DNA of 64,000 nucleotides from Planctomycetota bacterium (lineage in GTDB: Bacteria > Planctomycetota > UBA1135 > UBA2386): NCBI GenBank assembly GCA_020638655.1, contig JACKIC010000006.1, positions 415,292 to 479,291 of the forward strand. The letters are read 5' to 3'. Below are positions 41,144-49,764 of the stretch, in pieces. A model generated the notes under the pieces. The model worked only from the letters and a program-made list of their open reading frames with translations. It searched no databases and was not told the origin of the DNA. Every line of letters begins with the position of its first letter. The stretch's first letter is position 1. A program made the translations under genes and the position numbers.

Positions 41144-42343
41144 TCACGCCGGCGCGCCGACGCCGAGTCGCGCGAGCAGCGCGTCGTAACGCGCGAACAT
41201 CGTGCGCCAGTGCCAGTGTTCGCGGATCCAGGCCGCAGCGGCCGCGCCCATGCGGCGCGCGCGCGCGGGGTCGTCGAACAGCTCGGCCACCGCTGCGGTC
41301 GTCGCCGCAGCGCCGTCGGCGAGCGTCAGCGTTCCGTCCGGGACGTCGCCGAGGCCCTGCGCGGCCTGCGGTGAGGACACCACCGGCAGGCCCATGCTCA
41401 TCGCTTCGAGCACCTTGTTCTGCACGCCGCGCGCGAGCCGCAGCGGCGCGATCGCGACCGCGGCGCGGTCGAACCAGGGCGGCGTCTCGGGCACACGTCC
41501 GGTGACGGTGACCCCGGGCTGCTGGCCGAGCGCGAGCACCGCCGGCGTCGGCTTGCTGCCGACGATCAGCAGCTGCGCGTCGCCGAAGCGCGCGCGCAGC
41601 TGCGGCCAGCACTCGGCGACGAACCAGAGGATCCCGTCGATGTTGGGTTCGTAGTCCATCACGCCGGTGAACACGACCGTGTGCGGGTGGCGCTCGCCGT
41701 CGCCGCGGCTGGTGAAGTGCTCGGTGTCGACGCCGTTGGGCAGCACCTCGGGCACGACGCCGGGGATGCGCTGCTCGAACAGCGCCCTCTCGACGTCGCT
41801 GACCACGAGCGAGCAGTCGAAGCTGCGCGCGACGCGGTCCTCGAAGGCGAGCAGGCGCGTCGCCTCGCGGCCGTAGATCCAGCGGCCCAGCGGGCCGGCG
41901 ACGGCGGCGAACTGTCGCCACTTGTCCGAGTCCAGCTCGGCGAACTGCATCACCTTCGCCTTGGCCGCGGATCGCAGCGCGTACTGGGCCATCGACGAGG
42001 AGTAGACGTGCACCAGGTCGACGTCGCCGCCCTCGCACCAGCGGTCGACGGCACGCTGCAGTCCGGCGTCGCGGAAGAACGGCAGGGTCAGGGCCTCGCC
42101 GGTCAGCAGGCCGCGCAGGCTGGTGAGTTTTCGTACACGCCGATCCAGGGCCGGCGCGACCACTTCGACGCAACGCTCGCGCAGGAAGGCGATTCCCTCG
42201 TCGTCCCGGGCCTCTTCACGAAAGCAGCCGACCCGCACCCGGGCGCCGCGCGCCAGCAGGTGCTGCAGGAAGTGCCAGGTCGTGATGCGGTCGCCGCGGT
42301 CGGGCGGCCACGGCACGCGCTGGCAGAGGAAGACGACGTTCAT
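41144..42343 (-). CDS. Glycosyltransferase (TIGR03087/XrtA-type)
   Basis: A 399-aa GT-B glycosyltransferase. The start MNVVFLCQRVPWPPDRGDRI, with RVP-x-P-x-D-x-G-x-x-I, is the hallmark of the TIGR03087 glycosyltransferases that accompany exosortase A/PEP-CTERM systems. The C-terminal donor domain has TGVMDYEPNIDGILWFV, LLIVGSKPTPAV and KVLEAMSMGLPVVSS. Such enzymes act in exopolysaccharide assembly. The ATG at 42343 was chosen; the frame upstream is antisense-like to the HDOD gene. No exosortase is in the window. Confidence 0.75.
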   Translation of the reverse strand: MNVVFLCQRVPWPPDRGDRITTWHFLQHLLARGARVRVGCFREEARDDEGIAFLRERCVEVVAPALDRRVRKLTSLRGLLTGEALTLPFFRDAGLQRAVDRWCEGGDVDLVHVYSSSMAQYALRSAAKAKVMQFAELDSDKWRQFAAVAGPLGRWIYGREATRLLAFEDRVARSFDCSLVVSDVERALFEQRIPGVVPEVLPNGVDTEHFTSRGDGERHPHTVVFTGVMDYEPNIDGILWFVAECWPQLRARFGDAQLLIVGSKPTPAVLALGQQPGVTVTGRVPETPPWFDRAAVAIAPLRLARGVQNKVLEAMSMGLPVVSSPQAAQGLGDVPDGTLTLADGAAATTAAVAELFDDPARARRMGAAAAAWIREHWHWRTMFARYDALLARLGVGAPA

Positions 42344-42425
42344 GGCGACGGTGGTGGCCGGGGCGAGGATTGGCGTCAAGCTGTCGGGGGCGCGCCTTCG
42401 ATACAAGGCCGGAGCAGAACATCCA

Positions 42426-43298
42426 ATGGCGCAATCCACCGGTCCTTCGACGAACATCCTCGGTCTCGTCAACAACACGATCGAACTGCCGACGATGCCC
42501 GAGGTGTTGGTCCGCCTCAACGAGGTGATGTCCAACGCCGATTCCTCGGCCGAAGACGTCGCCAGCGTCGTGCAGCGCGACCCGGCGGTCGCCACCAACA
42601 TCCTGCGCATCGTCAATTCGGCCTACTACGGCCTGCAGGTGCGGGTGTCGTCGGTGAGCCTGGCGATCTCGGTCATGGGCTTCAACATGACCAAGAAGAT
42701 CGCCCTCAAGGCGGCGGTGTTCTCGGTGTTCGGCAAGCGCCGCGAGAAGATCCAGCACTTCGACCCGCAGGCGTTCTGGAAGCACGCCGTGTTCGCCGGC
42801 ATCGCGGCGCGCACGCTCGGCTCGAGCTCGTCGGCGTTCGCCGAGGTGCACGCCGAGGACCTCTACATCGCCGGTCTGTTGCACGACATCGGCAAGATCA
42901 TCCTGATGGAGAAGGCCGCGCCGCGCTACCTCGCGGTGCTGCGCAAGGCGGCGGCCGAGGGGCGCCCGGACATCGAGGTCGAACAGGAGGAGCTCGGCTT
43001 CACCCACGCCGACGTCGGCTCGGTGCTGGCGATCAAGTGGTTCCTGCCCGAGGACCTCGCGATCGCGATCCGGTATCACCACCGCCCGTCGTCCGATCCG
43101 TTCCATCGCTCGCTCTCGTCGCTGATCCACGTCGCCGATCAGCTCGCCTGGCGCGCCGGCAAGCCGTCGACGGTGGGCACGCACCTCGCGAGCCTCGACA
43201 ACGAGGCCTACGGCCAGATCGGTCTGGATCTCGATCGGGTCGAGGAGCTGCTGCCGCGCATCCAGGAGGACTTCGCCGCCTCCGAGTTGCCCTGGTGA
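42426..43298 (+). CDS. HDOD-domain signalling protein
   Basis: A 290-aa HDOD protein: IELPTMPEVLVRLNEVM, VVQRDPAVATNILRIVNSAY, LAISVMGFNMTKKIAL and the HD-like GLLHDIGKI, then HHRPSSDP. HDOD proteins lack proven hydrolase activity and act as adaptors in regulation of motility, development and competence. The ATG 42426 follows ACATCCA, with GGAG 14 bases earlier. It is divergent from the TIGR03087 glycosyltransferase. Confidence 0.85.
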   Translation: MAQSTGPSTNILGLVNNTIELPTMPEVLVRLNEVMSNADSSAEDVASVVQRDPAVATNILRIVNSAYYGLQVRVSSVSLAISVMGFNMTKKIALKAAVFSVFGKRREKIQHFDPQAFWKHAVFAGIAARTLGSSSSAFAEVHAEDLYIAGLLHDIGKIILMEKAAPRYLAVLRKAAAEGRPDIEVEQEELGFTHADVGSVLAIKWFLPEDLAIAIRYHHRPSSDPFHRSLSSLIHVADQLAWRAGKPSTVGTHLASLDNEAYGQIGLDLDRVEELLPRIQEDFAASELPW

Positions 43299-43537
43299 CC
43301 GAGGTGGGCCATAGGGCCCATCCGCCTGGTGCCCAGTGCGGCAACAGGTCGTTCGTGTTCCTGGCATGGGAACGTTCGCGTGGCCGGGCGCGGCCGGATC
43401 TCGACGAAAGCAGTCCTTCACGCCACTATGCGCGTCGTGCTCGCCCACACTTCTGGACTTCGCGCAGCCGGTGATCGGTTCGTGCGGCCGGTTCCGCGTC
43501 GGGACCGCGCCGCCCGACGCGGCAGCGCGGTGCGTGG

Positions 43538-44440
43538 GTGCATCGGGTGGTGGCAGTGAGCGCGCCTGACAGCGTCGCGGTGATCGTGCCCGCGTTCAAC
43601 GCGGCCGCGACCCTGGCCCGGGGCCTGGCCTCGTTGCAGGACCAGACGCATCGGCCGACCCAGGTGATCGTCGTGGACGACGGCTCGAGCGACGAGACCG
43701 CTGCGATCGCCGAACGACACGGTGCCCAGTGCCTGCGGCAGGAGAACGGCGGGCCTGGCATGGCGCGCAACCTGGGCTTGGAGGCGGCGACGACGGAGTT
43801 CGTCGCGTTCCTCGATGCCGACGACTGGTACGACCCGGAGAAGCTGGCGCGCTCGATCGGCACCCTGCGCCAGCTCGACGCGCAGTGTGTGTCGACGGAC
43901 GCCTGGGTGGTCGACGGCGAACGGCTCACCGGCCGCAAGAACTCGGACCGCACGGTGCCCACGACGCTCACCCACGAGCAGCTGCTGATGGGCAACCCGG
44001 TGGTCTGCAGCACGGTCGTGGCGCGGCGCGAGTCGGTGCTGCTGGCCGGCGGTTTCGATCCGCACGCCGACATGGTGGCGACCGAGGACTACGACCTGTG
44101 GTTGCGCATGGCGCACCGCGAACCGATCGCCTACCTGCCCGACCCCCTGACCTTCTGTCGCATCGGCAACCTGACGCTCTCCGACGGCGGGCGGTTCGTG
44201 CGCGGCATCGATCGCGCGCTCGACAAGGTCGAGGCGCAGCACGAGGGCGAGGCGCACTTCCTCAATCTGGTGCGTCATCGCCGCGCCGACGCGCGCCTCA
44301 ACCTGGCCTGGGTCCTGATGCGCAAGGGCCAGTTCGCCGACGCCGAGGAGTGGCTGCGCAGCGCCGGCAAGATCAAGTTGAGCCGGAAGTTCTGGCGCGT
44401 CTGGTGGCACTGCAAGCTGCGCCGCCGTCCGCGCGACTGA
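43538..44440 (+). CDS. Family 2 glycosyltransferase
   Basis: A 300-aa GT-A enzyme: VAVIVPAFNAAATLARGLAS, VIVVDDGSSDETAAIAER, GGPGMARNLGLEAA and the metal-binding FLDADDWYDPEKL. A later ED (VATEDYDLWLRMA) supplies the catalytic base. The C-terminal 90 residues include a TPR-like segment. GTG 43538 is the longest plausible start; GTG 43556 (SAPDSVAVIVPAF) is also possible. It lies in a sugar gene region with two other glycosyltransferases. Confidence 0.85.
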   Translation: MHRVVAVSAPDSVAVIVPAFNAAATLARGLASLQDQTHRPTQVIVVDDGSSDETAAIAERHGAQCLRQENGGPGMARNLGLEAATTEFVAFLDADDWYDPEKLARSIGTLRQLDAQCVSTDAWVVDGERLTGRKNSDRTVPTTLTHEQLLMGNPVVCSTVVARRESVLLAGGFDPHADMVATEDYDLWLRMAHREPIAYLPDPLTFCRIGNLTLSDGGRFVRGIDRALDKVEAQHEGEAHFLNLVRHRRADARLNLAWVLMRKGQFADAEEWLRSAGKIKLSRKFWRVWWHCKLRRRPRD

Positions 44441-44487
44441 GCGCGCTCCGCGCTTGCGCCCCGCCGCCGCGCGGCGAGACTGCGCGC

Positions 44488-45285
44488 ATGGCCAACGCCA
44501 GGACCTTGCTCGGTGTCGTGCATCTGCGCGCCCTGCCGTCGGCGGCCGGGCACCGGTCGATGGACGAGGTGCTCGGTCGCGCGCTCGCCGACGCCGAGGC
44601 CATCGCGGCGGGCGGCTTCGACGGCATCGTCGTCGAGAACTTCGGCGACGCGCCGTTCCACAAGGGCACGGCGCAGGATCCCGTTCCGCCCGATGTCCCG
44701 GCCGCGCTGGCCCTGGTGGCCCACGAGATCCGCCGCGCCACCGACCTGCCCGTGGCGATCAACTGCCTGCGCAACGACGGCGTCGCCGCGCTCGGCGTGG
44801 CGGCCGTGGTCGGCGCGCGCTGGGTGCGCGTCAACGTGCTCGCCGGCGCCTACGTGACCGACCAGGGCGTGATCGAAGGCGAAGCCGCGCGGCTCGCGAC
44901 CTATCGCAAGCAGCTCGGTTGCCGCGCCGAGATCCTCGCCGACTTCCTGGTCAAGCACGCGGCGCCGCTGGCGCCGGGCTCCGTGCAGGCCGGGGCCCGC
45001 GACCTCGCCGAACGCTCGGGCGCCGGCGGGCTCGTGCTGTCCGGCAGCCGCACCGGCGAGCCGGTCGATGTCGAGTTCTTCGACAGCGTGCGGTCGGCGG
45101 TGGGTGGCTTCCCGATCTGGCTGGGTTCGGGCCTCGGCGTCGACAACGCGTCGGTGCTGTGGCCGCGTTGCGACGGCGCGATCGTCGGCACCGCGCTCAA
45201 GCGCGGCGGCCGCGTCACCGCCGCCGTGGACCCCGAGCGGGTGCGGCGGCTGCGTGCGGCCTGCCCCAAGGGCAAGCGCAGGTAA
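44488..45285 (+). CDS. BtpA-family protein
   Basis: A 265-aa TIM-barrel-like protein of the BtpA/SgcQ family: LLGVVHLRALPSA, FDGIVVENFGDAPF, LPVAINCLRNDGVAALGVAA, RVNVLAGAYVTDQGVIEG and PIWLGSGLGVDNAS. BtpA is known from cyanobacteria as a photosystem I biogenesis factor, while SgcQ is in sugar operons. In this sugar-related context a sugar or nucleotide enzyme is the better guess. It follows the GT2 gene by 47 bases. Confidence 0.8.
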   Translation: MANARTLLGVVHLRALPSAAGHRSMDEVLGRALADAEAIAAGGFDGIVVENFGDAPFHKGTAQDPVPPDVPAALALVAHEIRRATDLPVAINCLRNDGVAALGVAAVVGARWVRVNVLAGAYVTDQGVIEGEAARLATYRKQLGCRAEILADFLVKHAAPLAPGSVQAGARDLAERSGAGGLVLSGSRTGEPVDVEFFDSVRSAVGGFPIWLGSGLGVDNASVLWPRCDGAIVGTALKRGGRVTAAVDPERVRRLRAACPKGKRR

Positions 45286-45320
45286 GGAGTCACCCGCGTT
45301 TCTGCCGAAACAGGGCGTGG

Positions 45321-46334
45321 ATGAAGGTGCTGCTGCTGACTCCGTCACCGACCCATCTGCACATGGGCGGGTTCGCGACCGTCTCGCGCTATCGCGAGGG
45401 GCTGCAGCAGCGTGGCCACCTCTGCGAGGTGTTCGGCGGCACCAGCGAGGGCGGCCTCAAGCAGTCGCTCGAAGGCACGCTGGGCCGGTTCAAGCCGGAC
45501 ATCGTGCACGCTCACGACGCGTGGCGCTCGGGTGTCTCGCTGCTCGGCTGCCGCACGCCCTGGGTCGTGTCGCTGAGCGGCGAGGACCTGCACAACGACA
45601 TGGTCGAGGACTCGCGCGGCGCCCTCGTCATCGAGGTGGTCAAGCGCGCGCACCGCGTGCTGGTGCCCAACGAGGCCGCCGCGGGCCTGGTCGAAGAACG
45701 TGTGCCCGACGCGGTCGGCAAGATCGACGTCGTGCCGCGCGCCGCGGTGCGCCTGGCCACCGGCGGCACGGATCTGCGCCGATCGCTCGGGATCCCGCGG
45801 CAGCGCTTTCTCGTGTTCCTTCCCGGCGGCGTGCGCCCGATCAAGGGGCAGCACCGCGCCGTGTCGCTGGTGCGGGTGCTGCGCGCCGCCGGCGCCGACG
45901 TCGAGATGATCATCGCCGGCCCCGATCAGGACGAGGAATACGCGGCGGAGCTGCGGCGCCTGTGTGCGCAGCAGCCGGGCGTGCGCGTGTTGCCGACGCT
46001 CGATCAGGGGCGCATGGGCGCGGCCTACATGGACGCCGACGTCGTGCTCAACACCTCGTTCAGCGAAGGCGCGGCGCCGACGATCCTCGAGGCCGGCATC
46101 CTCGGCCGGCCGGTGATCGCCGCCGACGTGCCCGGCAATCGCGAGCTGATCCGTCACAAGGAGACGGGGCTGCTGTTCGACGACGAGGAGGCGATGGCCA
46201 AGCAGGTGCTGGCGCTCTATCGCAACCGCTCGGCGGCGGGGGCCCTCGGCGTGCGCATCCGCGAGGACTTCCAGCGGCGCTTCGACGAACGCCGCGAGCT
46301 GTCGACGCTGCTCTCGGCCTACAGCGCCGCCTGA
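45321..46334 (+). CDS. Family 4 glycosyltransferase
   Basis: A 337-aa GT-B glycosyltransferase. The N-terminus is MKVLLLTPSPTHLHMGGFAT with KPDIVHAHDAWRSG; the donor domain has FLVFLPGGVRPIKGQHRAVS, VEMIIAGPDQDEEYAAEL and EGAAPTILEAGILGRPVIAA (the E-x7-E motif). It is 35 bases after the BtpA gene on the same strand. The acceptor is not known. Confidence 0.85.
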   Translation: MKVLLLTPSPTHLHMGGFATVSRYREGLQQRGHLCEVFGGTSEGGLKQSLEGTLGRFKPDIVHAHDAWRSGVSLLGCRTPWVVSLSGEDLHNDMVEDSRGALVIEVVKRAHRVLVPNEAAAGLVEERVPDAVGKIDVVPRAAVRLATGGTDLRRSLGIPRQRFLVFLPGGVRPIKGQHRAVSLVRVLRAAGADVEMIIAGPDQDEEYAAELRRLCAQQPGVRVLPTLDQGRMGAAYMDADVVLNTSFSEGAAPTILEAGILGRPVIAADVPGNRELIRHKETGLLFDDEEAMAKQVLALYRNRSAAGALGVRIREDFQRRFDERRELSTLLSAYSAA

Positions 46335-46346
46335 CGCGCCCGGCGA

Positions 46347-47921
46347 TCAGCCCGGCAGCGGCTTCGGCAGCTTCTTGGGCAGCGACTTCTTGTCCGCGAC
46401 CGCCGGCGCCGCGGGCTTCGCCACGCTCTTGATCTCGACCTCGCCGAAGTGGCGATACAGGGCGAGCAGCGCCTCGCTGGCCCACTTCAGGCTGCCTTCG
46501 ATCTCGGCCGCGAGCTTGTCGCGCGTCGCGACGCGGGCGCGGGGAGCGCAGATCTTCTCGATCGCCGCGCGCAGGGCGTCTTCGTCGAGCGCCGTGGTGT
46601 CGCTGCCGCGGAACCCCGGCAGGAACGCCGCCACCGTCTTGGCGAGGTCGCGGTGGCCGCGCAGGTCCGGGTGGAACGCGCCCGCATCGAGCAGGTGCAT
46701 CATGTCCAGGTGGGCGCGGCCGATCACGGCGCGGATCGCGGCCTTCTGGTCCGGCAGGTCTTCGAGTAGCTCGCGCAGGTCGTCGAGCGAGCGGTCGTTC
46801 CAGCACACCACCGTGCCGCCGCACTCGAGTTGCTTGGCGAGCGAGGTGATGAACGCCGGCCGCGGATCGCTCTTGTCGTTGTGGCAGAACGACACGGTCT
46901 CGACGCGGCCGTCTTCGTGCACGGTGTTGGCGGCCCAGCCGAACGGCACGTGCCGCCACGGCCGCTGGCCGCCGAAGCGCGGCAGCGGCTCGGTCAGGGC
47001 GGCGATCGCCACGAAGTGCAGCGGGTGGCGGCAGTCGCGCAGCTCCTCCTTGACGAACGGCTCGACCATCGGGGTGCCCTGCTGCACCGCCGCGATCGTG
47101 CGGCGCTGCTTGAAGCTCAGGCCTTCGTGCTGGGGGTCGAGATCGCGCAGCGTGCGCACGCCTTCGCGCCGCAGCTGCGATTCGAGCGCGCGGTTGAGGT
47201 CGGGCAGCTCGAACAGCGGCAGGTCCGGCGCCTGTTCGGAGCACTGCGCGAAGTGCGGGCAGCGGAACGGCGCGGTGCAGTAGCTGCCCATCGGCTGATC
47301 GGGCGCGTCGGCTTCGGCCAGCACGCCGCGCAGCTGCGTGAGCCGGCGCTGCACCTGCTCGACCTGCTTCTCGACCTGCTTGGTGACGTCCGCGCTGCGC
47401 ATCAGCTGCATCGGCGGGAAGTCGGCGTCGGCGCGGTGTTCGTAGCGCGGTTGCACGTGCAGCAGGAACACCGCGCGGACCTCGAGGCCGCAGGTCCGCG
47501 CCGCGTGCACCTGCAGCGCGAGGTCGGCGAGGTAGCGCTGTTTGATCTTGGTGCCGGACTTGATCTCGAACACGTCGATCTGACCATCCTTGTGCTGCAC
47601 CAGGATGTCGACCTCGGCCACGGCCTCGTCGGTGACGAAGGTCGCCCCGAACAGCACGGGCTCGCCGCCGTCGAGCAGCTCCTTGGTCTGTTCGGCGCGC
47701 GCGGCCAGCGACTTGCCGCCGACGACCACACCCTTGGGGAAGGCGCTGCGCGCGATCTCGCGCAGCTGCGTGCCGACCGCGGCGAGGTTCGTCCGGGTGC
47801 TGCCGGGCGTCTCCTCGGCCGGCTCGTGGAAGTCGAGCCAGAGCCGCTTCTGGCACTGCAGGCCCGACTCGTAGAGGTGCTTGTCGAGTCGGGGCGGCTG
47901 CTTCGAAGAAGTCTTCTTCAA
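46347..47921 (-). CDS. DUF2779 protein with a Cas4/AddB-like Fe-S nuclease domain
   Basis: A protein of about 524 aa. Residues about 15-230 are a PD-(D/E)xK nuclease: D105 in AEVDILVQ and E119/K121 in FEIKSGTKIK. Cys23 (LQCQKRLWL) plus Cys215, Cys221 and Cys227 (YCTAPFRCPHFAQC) make the one-plus-three Cys pattern that holds a 4Fe-4S cluster in Cas4, AddB and Dna2. Residues about 260-470 are DUF2779, likely an RNase-H-like fold (VCWNDRSLDDLREL). The start is unsure: TTG 47921 is my choice since no ATG/GTG fits before the gene upstream. The function is unknown; a DNA repair or defence role is inference. Confidence 0.7.
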   Translation of the reverse strand: MKKTSSKQPPRLDKHLYESGLQCQKRLWLDFHEPAEETPGSTRTNLAAVGTQLREIARSAFPKGVVVGGKSLAARAEQTKELLDGGEPVLFGATFVTDEAVAEVDILVQHKDGQIDVFEIKSGTKIKQRYLADLALQVHAARTCGLEVRAVFLLHVQPRYEHRADADFPPMQLMRSADVTKQVEKQVEQVQRRLTQLRGVLAEADAPDQPMGSYCTAPFRCPHFAQCSEQAPDLPLFELPDLNRALESQLRREGVRTLRDLDPQHEGLSFKQRRTIAAVQQGTPMVEPFVKEELRDCRHPLHFVAIAALTEPLPRFGGQRPWRHVPFGWAANTVHEDGRVETVSFCHNDKSDPRPAFITSLAKQLECGGTVVCWNDRSLDDLRELLEDLPDQKAAIRAVIGRAHLDMMHLLDAGAFHPDLRGHRDLAKTVAAFLPGFRGSDTTALDEDALRAAIEKICAPRARVATRDKLAAEIEGSLKWASEALLALYRHFGEVEIKSVAKPAAPAVADKKSLPKKLPKPLPG

Positions 47922-48007
47922 GGTCTTGTTGCGGGTCGCGGCAGGCCCTGTGGCCGGTGCGGCGTGGGGGGGTGTGGCCGCAGTGTAGCTGCGAGGGGGG
48001 GCATTGC

Positions 48008-48724
48008 TCAACCGCGGCGACGCGTGTGCTTGTAGAGCGCGAGCAGAATCAGCGCGACGACGACGCCGGTGATCAACGGGGTCCAGAGCCGGTCGGAGGC
48101 CTTTTGCTCGGCGCGCGCCTCCCGCGCGAACGAGAGCGTCGCCAGCCAGCGCCGGAACTCCGGCTGCCACCGGTCGAAGGCGGCGGCGGGGCACACGAAC
48201 GACAGCGAGATCTGCTGGCCGCCGCTGGGCGCGTGCACGTCGAGGCTCTTGTTGGGCGTGCCCGGCGGTTTGGGCGTGGCCGTGCGCACGGCGGTGATCG
48301 CTTCGCGGGCCTGGACGCCGACCGGGACCTGCTGCACCTCACCGAGCTCGTAGCGCACGCCGGCCAGCCCACCCTTCTCCCGCCACATCTCCGCGAGCCT
48401 GGCAGCGACGTCGCCTTCGAGTTGCCACTCGTTGTTCTGTTCGACCACCCACAGCCACGGGCCGTCGAACTCGCCGCGCAGCCACGCGTCGACCGGCCCC
48501 ACGGCGTAGAACTGGCGCGGCTCGACGTAGCCCAGTTCGCCGGGCGCCCCCGGCAGTTCGGCGATCTGGCGCGCTTCGTTGGGCGCCAGCTGACGCCAGC
48601 CGACCGGCAGCTGCAGCTCGAACGTGCCGCTCGCGTTGCGGAACATCGCGGTGGCCTGTTCCTGACCGGCGAGCGCGATCGTCAGCGACAGGGCGAAGGC
48701 GGCGGCAACGGCGATGCGAGGCAT
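48008..48724 (-). CDS. Exported single-pass protein of unknown function
   Basis: A 238-aa protein with a signal peptide (MPRIAVAAAFALSLTIALAG), a globular extracytoplasmic part of about 180 residues opening with GTFELQLPVGWRQLAPNEAR, and a C-terminal membrane helix (LWTPLITGVVVALILLALYK) followed by HTRRRG. The arrangement (signal, lumen, tail anchor with basic end) recalls a cell-envelope protein. I recognise no family. A -10-like GATGAT is 6 bases before the ATG (minus strand). It lies 7 bases downstream of the histidine kinase gene, probably in one operon. Confidence 0.6.
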   Translation of the reverse strand: MPRIAVAAAFALSLTIALAGQEQATAMFRNASGTFELQLPVGWRQLAPNEARQIAELPGAPGELGYVEPRQFYAVGPVDAWLRGEFDGPWLWVVEQNNEWQLEGDVAARLAEMWREKGGLAGVRYELGEVQQVPVGVQAREAITAVRTATPKPPGTPNKSLDVHAPSGGQQISLSFVCPAAAFDRWQPEFRRWLATLSFAREARAEQKASDRLWTPLITGVVVALILLALYKHTRRRG

Positions 48725-48731
48725 GCCCGCA

Positions 48732-49628
48732 TCATCGAGCAGCGGCCAGCTCGGGCGCAACGACTGCTTGCGCGGGCGCGGGGACGCGCGGCAGTTCGAA
48801 CCAGAAGGTCGAACCCCGCTCGGGGCCGGGTCGGAAGCCGATGCGGCCGCCCATGTGTTCGACCAGCCGGCGACAGACGTGCAGGCCCAGGCCCGTGCTC
48901 TCGGACGCGCCGATACCGGCGTCACCGTTGCCGAAGGCTGTGAACAGCTGGTCGCGCAGGCGCATCGGCACCCCGGGGCCCTGGTCGACGATCTCGATCC
49001 GGACGACGCTCGGCGTGCCCTCGACCTCGATGCGCACGGCGTCTCCGGGGGCCGAGAACTTCATGCTGTTGCCGACCAGGTTGAACAGGATCTGCCGAAA
49101 GCGCCGGGCGTCGGTCAACGCGTGCAGGTCCTCGTCCTCGCTCTCGATGTGCAGCGCGATGCGCCGCGCCCGGGCCTGCAGGTCCATGAGGTGGGTCGTC
49201 TCGCGGACCAGGTCCGTGACGCGCATCGGCGCGCGCTGCAGTTGCAACCGTCCGGCGACCAGCGCGGCGTCGTCGAGCACGTCGTTGACCAGCAGGCCGA
49301 GGTGGTTGGCGGCGAACGTCGCCAGGTCGAGGAACTCGGCCGTTTCGGTCGAGTCCCGCGCGTAGCCCTCACGCAGCATCTCCAGCACGGTCACCACCGA
49401 CGACAGCGGCGTGCGCAGCTCGTGCGCGGTGCAGGCGAGCTGTTCGTCGCGCCGTCGCAGCTCGTTGTGCAGTTCGCGGTCGCTGGCGCGCGCCGCGGCC
49501 TGCGCGGCCAGTCCGGCCGCGCCGCCCACGGTGATCGCGACCGCCCACGCGGGTGCTCCGAGGGCGACGGTCAGCAGGGCGCTCGCGCCCGCCGATGCCG
49601 AGGCCCAGGTGACGTTCCTGATGCTCAT
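48732..49628 (-). CDS. Sensor histidine kinase
   Basis: A 298-aa kinase. One N-terminal hydrophobic region (about 10-45: ASAGASALLTVALG, AVAITVGGAAGL) anchors it; then come the H-box ACTAHELRTPLSSV, N-box FNLVGNSMKFS, G1 VDQGPGVP and G2 ESTGLGLHVCRRLV. There is no sensor or PAS domain, so it may sense through the membrane part. GGAGG 6 bases before the ATG 49628 is a good Shine-Dalgarno. No response regulator is adjacent, which makes it an orphan kinase. Confidence 0.85.
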   Translation of the reverse strand: MSIRNVTWASASAGASALLTVALGAPAWAVAITVGGAAGLAAQAAARASDRELHNELRRRDEQLACTAHELRTPLSSVVTVLEMLREGYARDSTETAEFLDLATFAANHLGLLVNDVLDDAALVAGRLQLQRAPMRVTDLVRETTHLMDLQARARRIALHIESEDEDLHALTDARRFRQILFNLVGNSMKFSAPGDAVRIEVEGTPSVVRIEIVDQGPGVPMRLRDQLFTAFGNGDAGIGASESTGLGLHVCRRLVEHMGGRIGFRPGPERGSTFWFELPRVPAPAQAVVAPELAAAR

Positions 49629-49764
49629 TTCCGACCTCCTTCGTCTCCTTGCTCGCAGGCAGGTATCGGCCGGACCGCGCCATGCCATCGCCGTTGCGTT
49701 CGCGAACGTCCCGACGCGGGATTGTGCGCGCGGCGCCGAACCCCGACGATCGGCGGTCGCCGCC

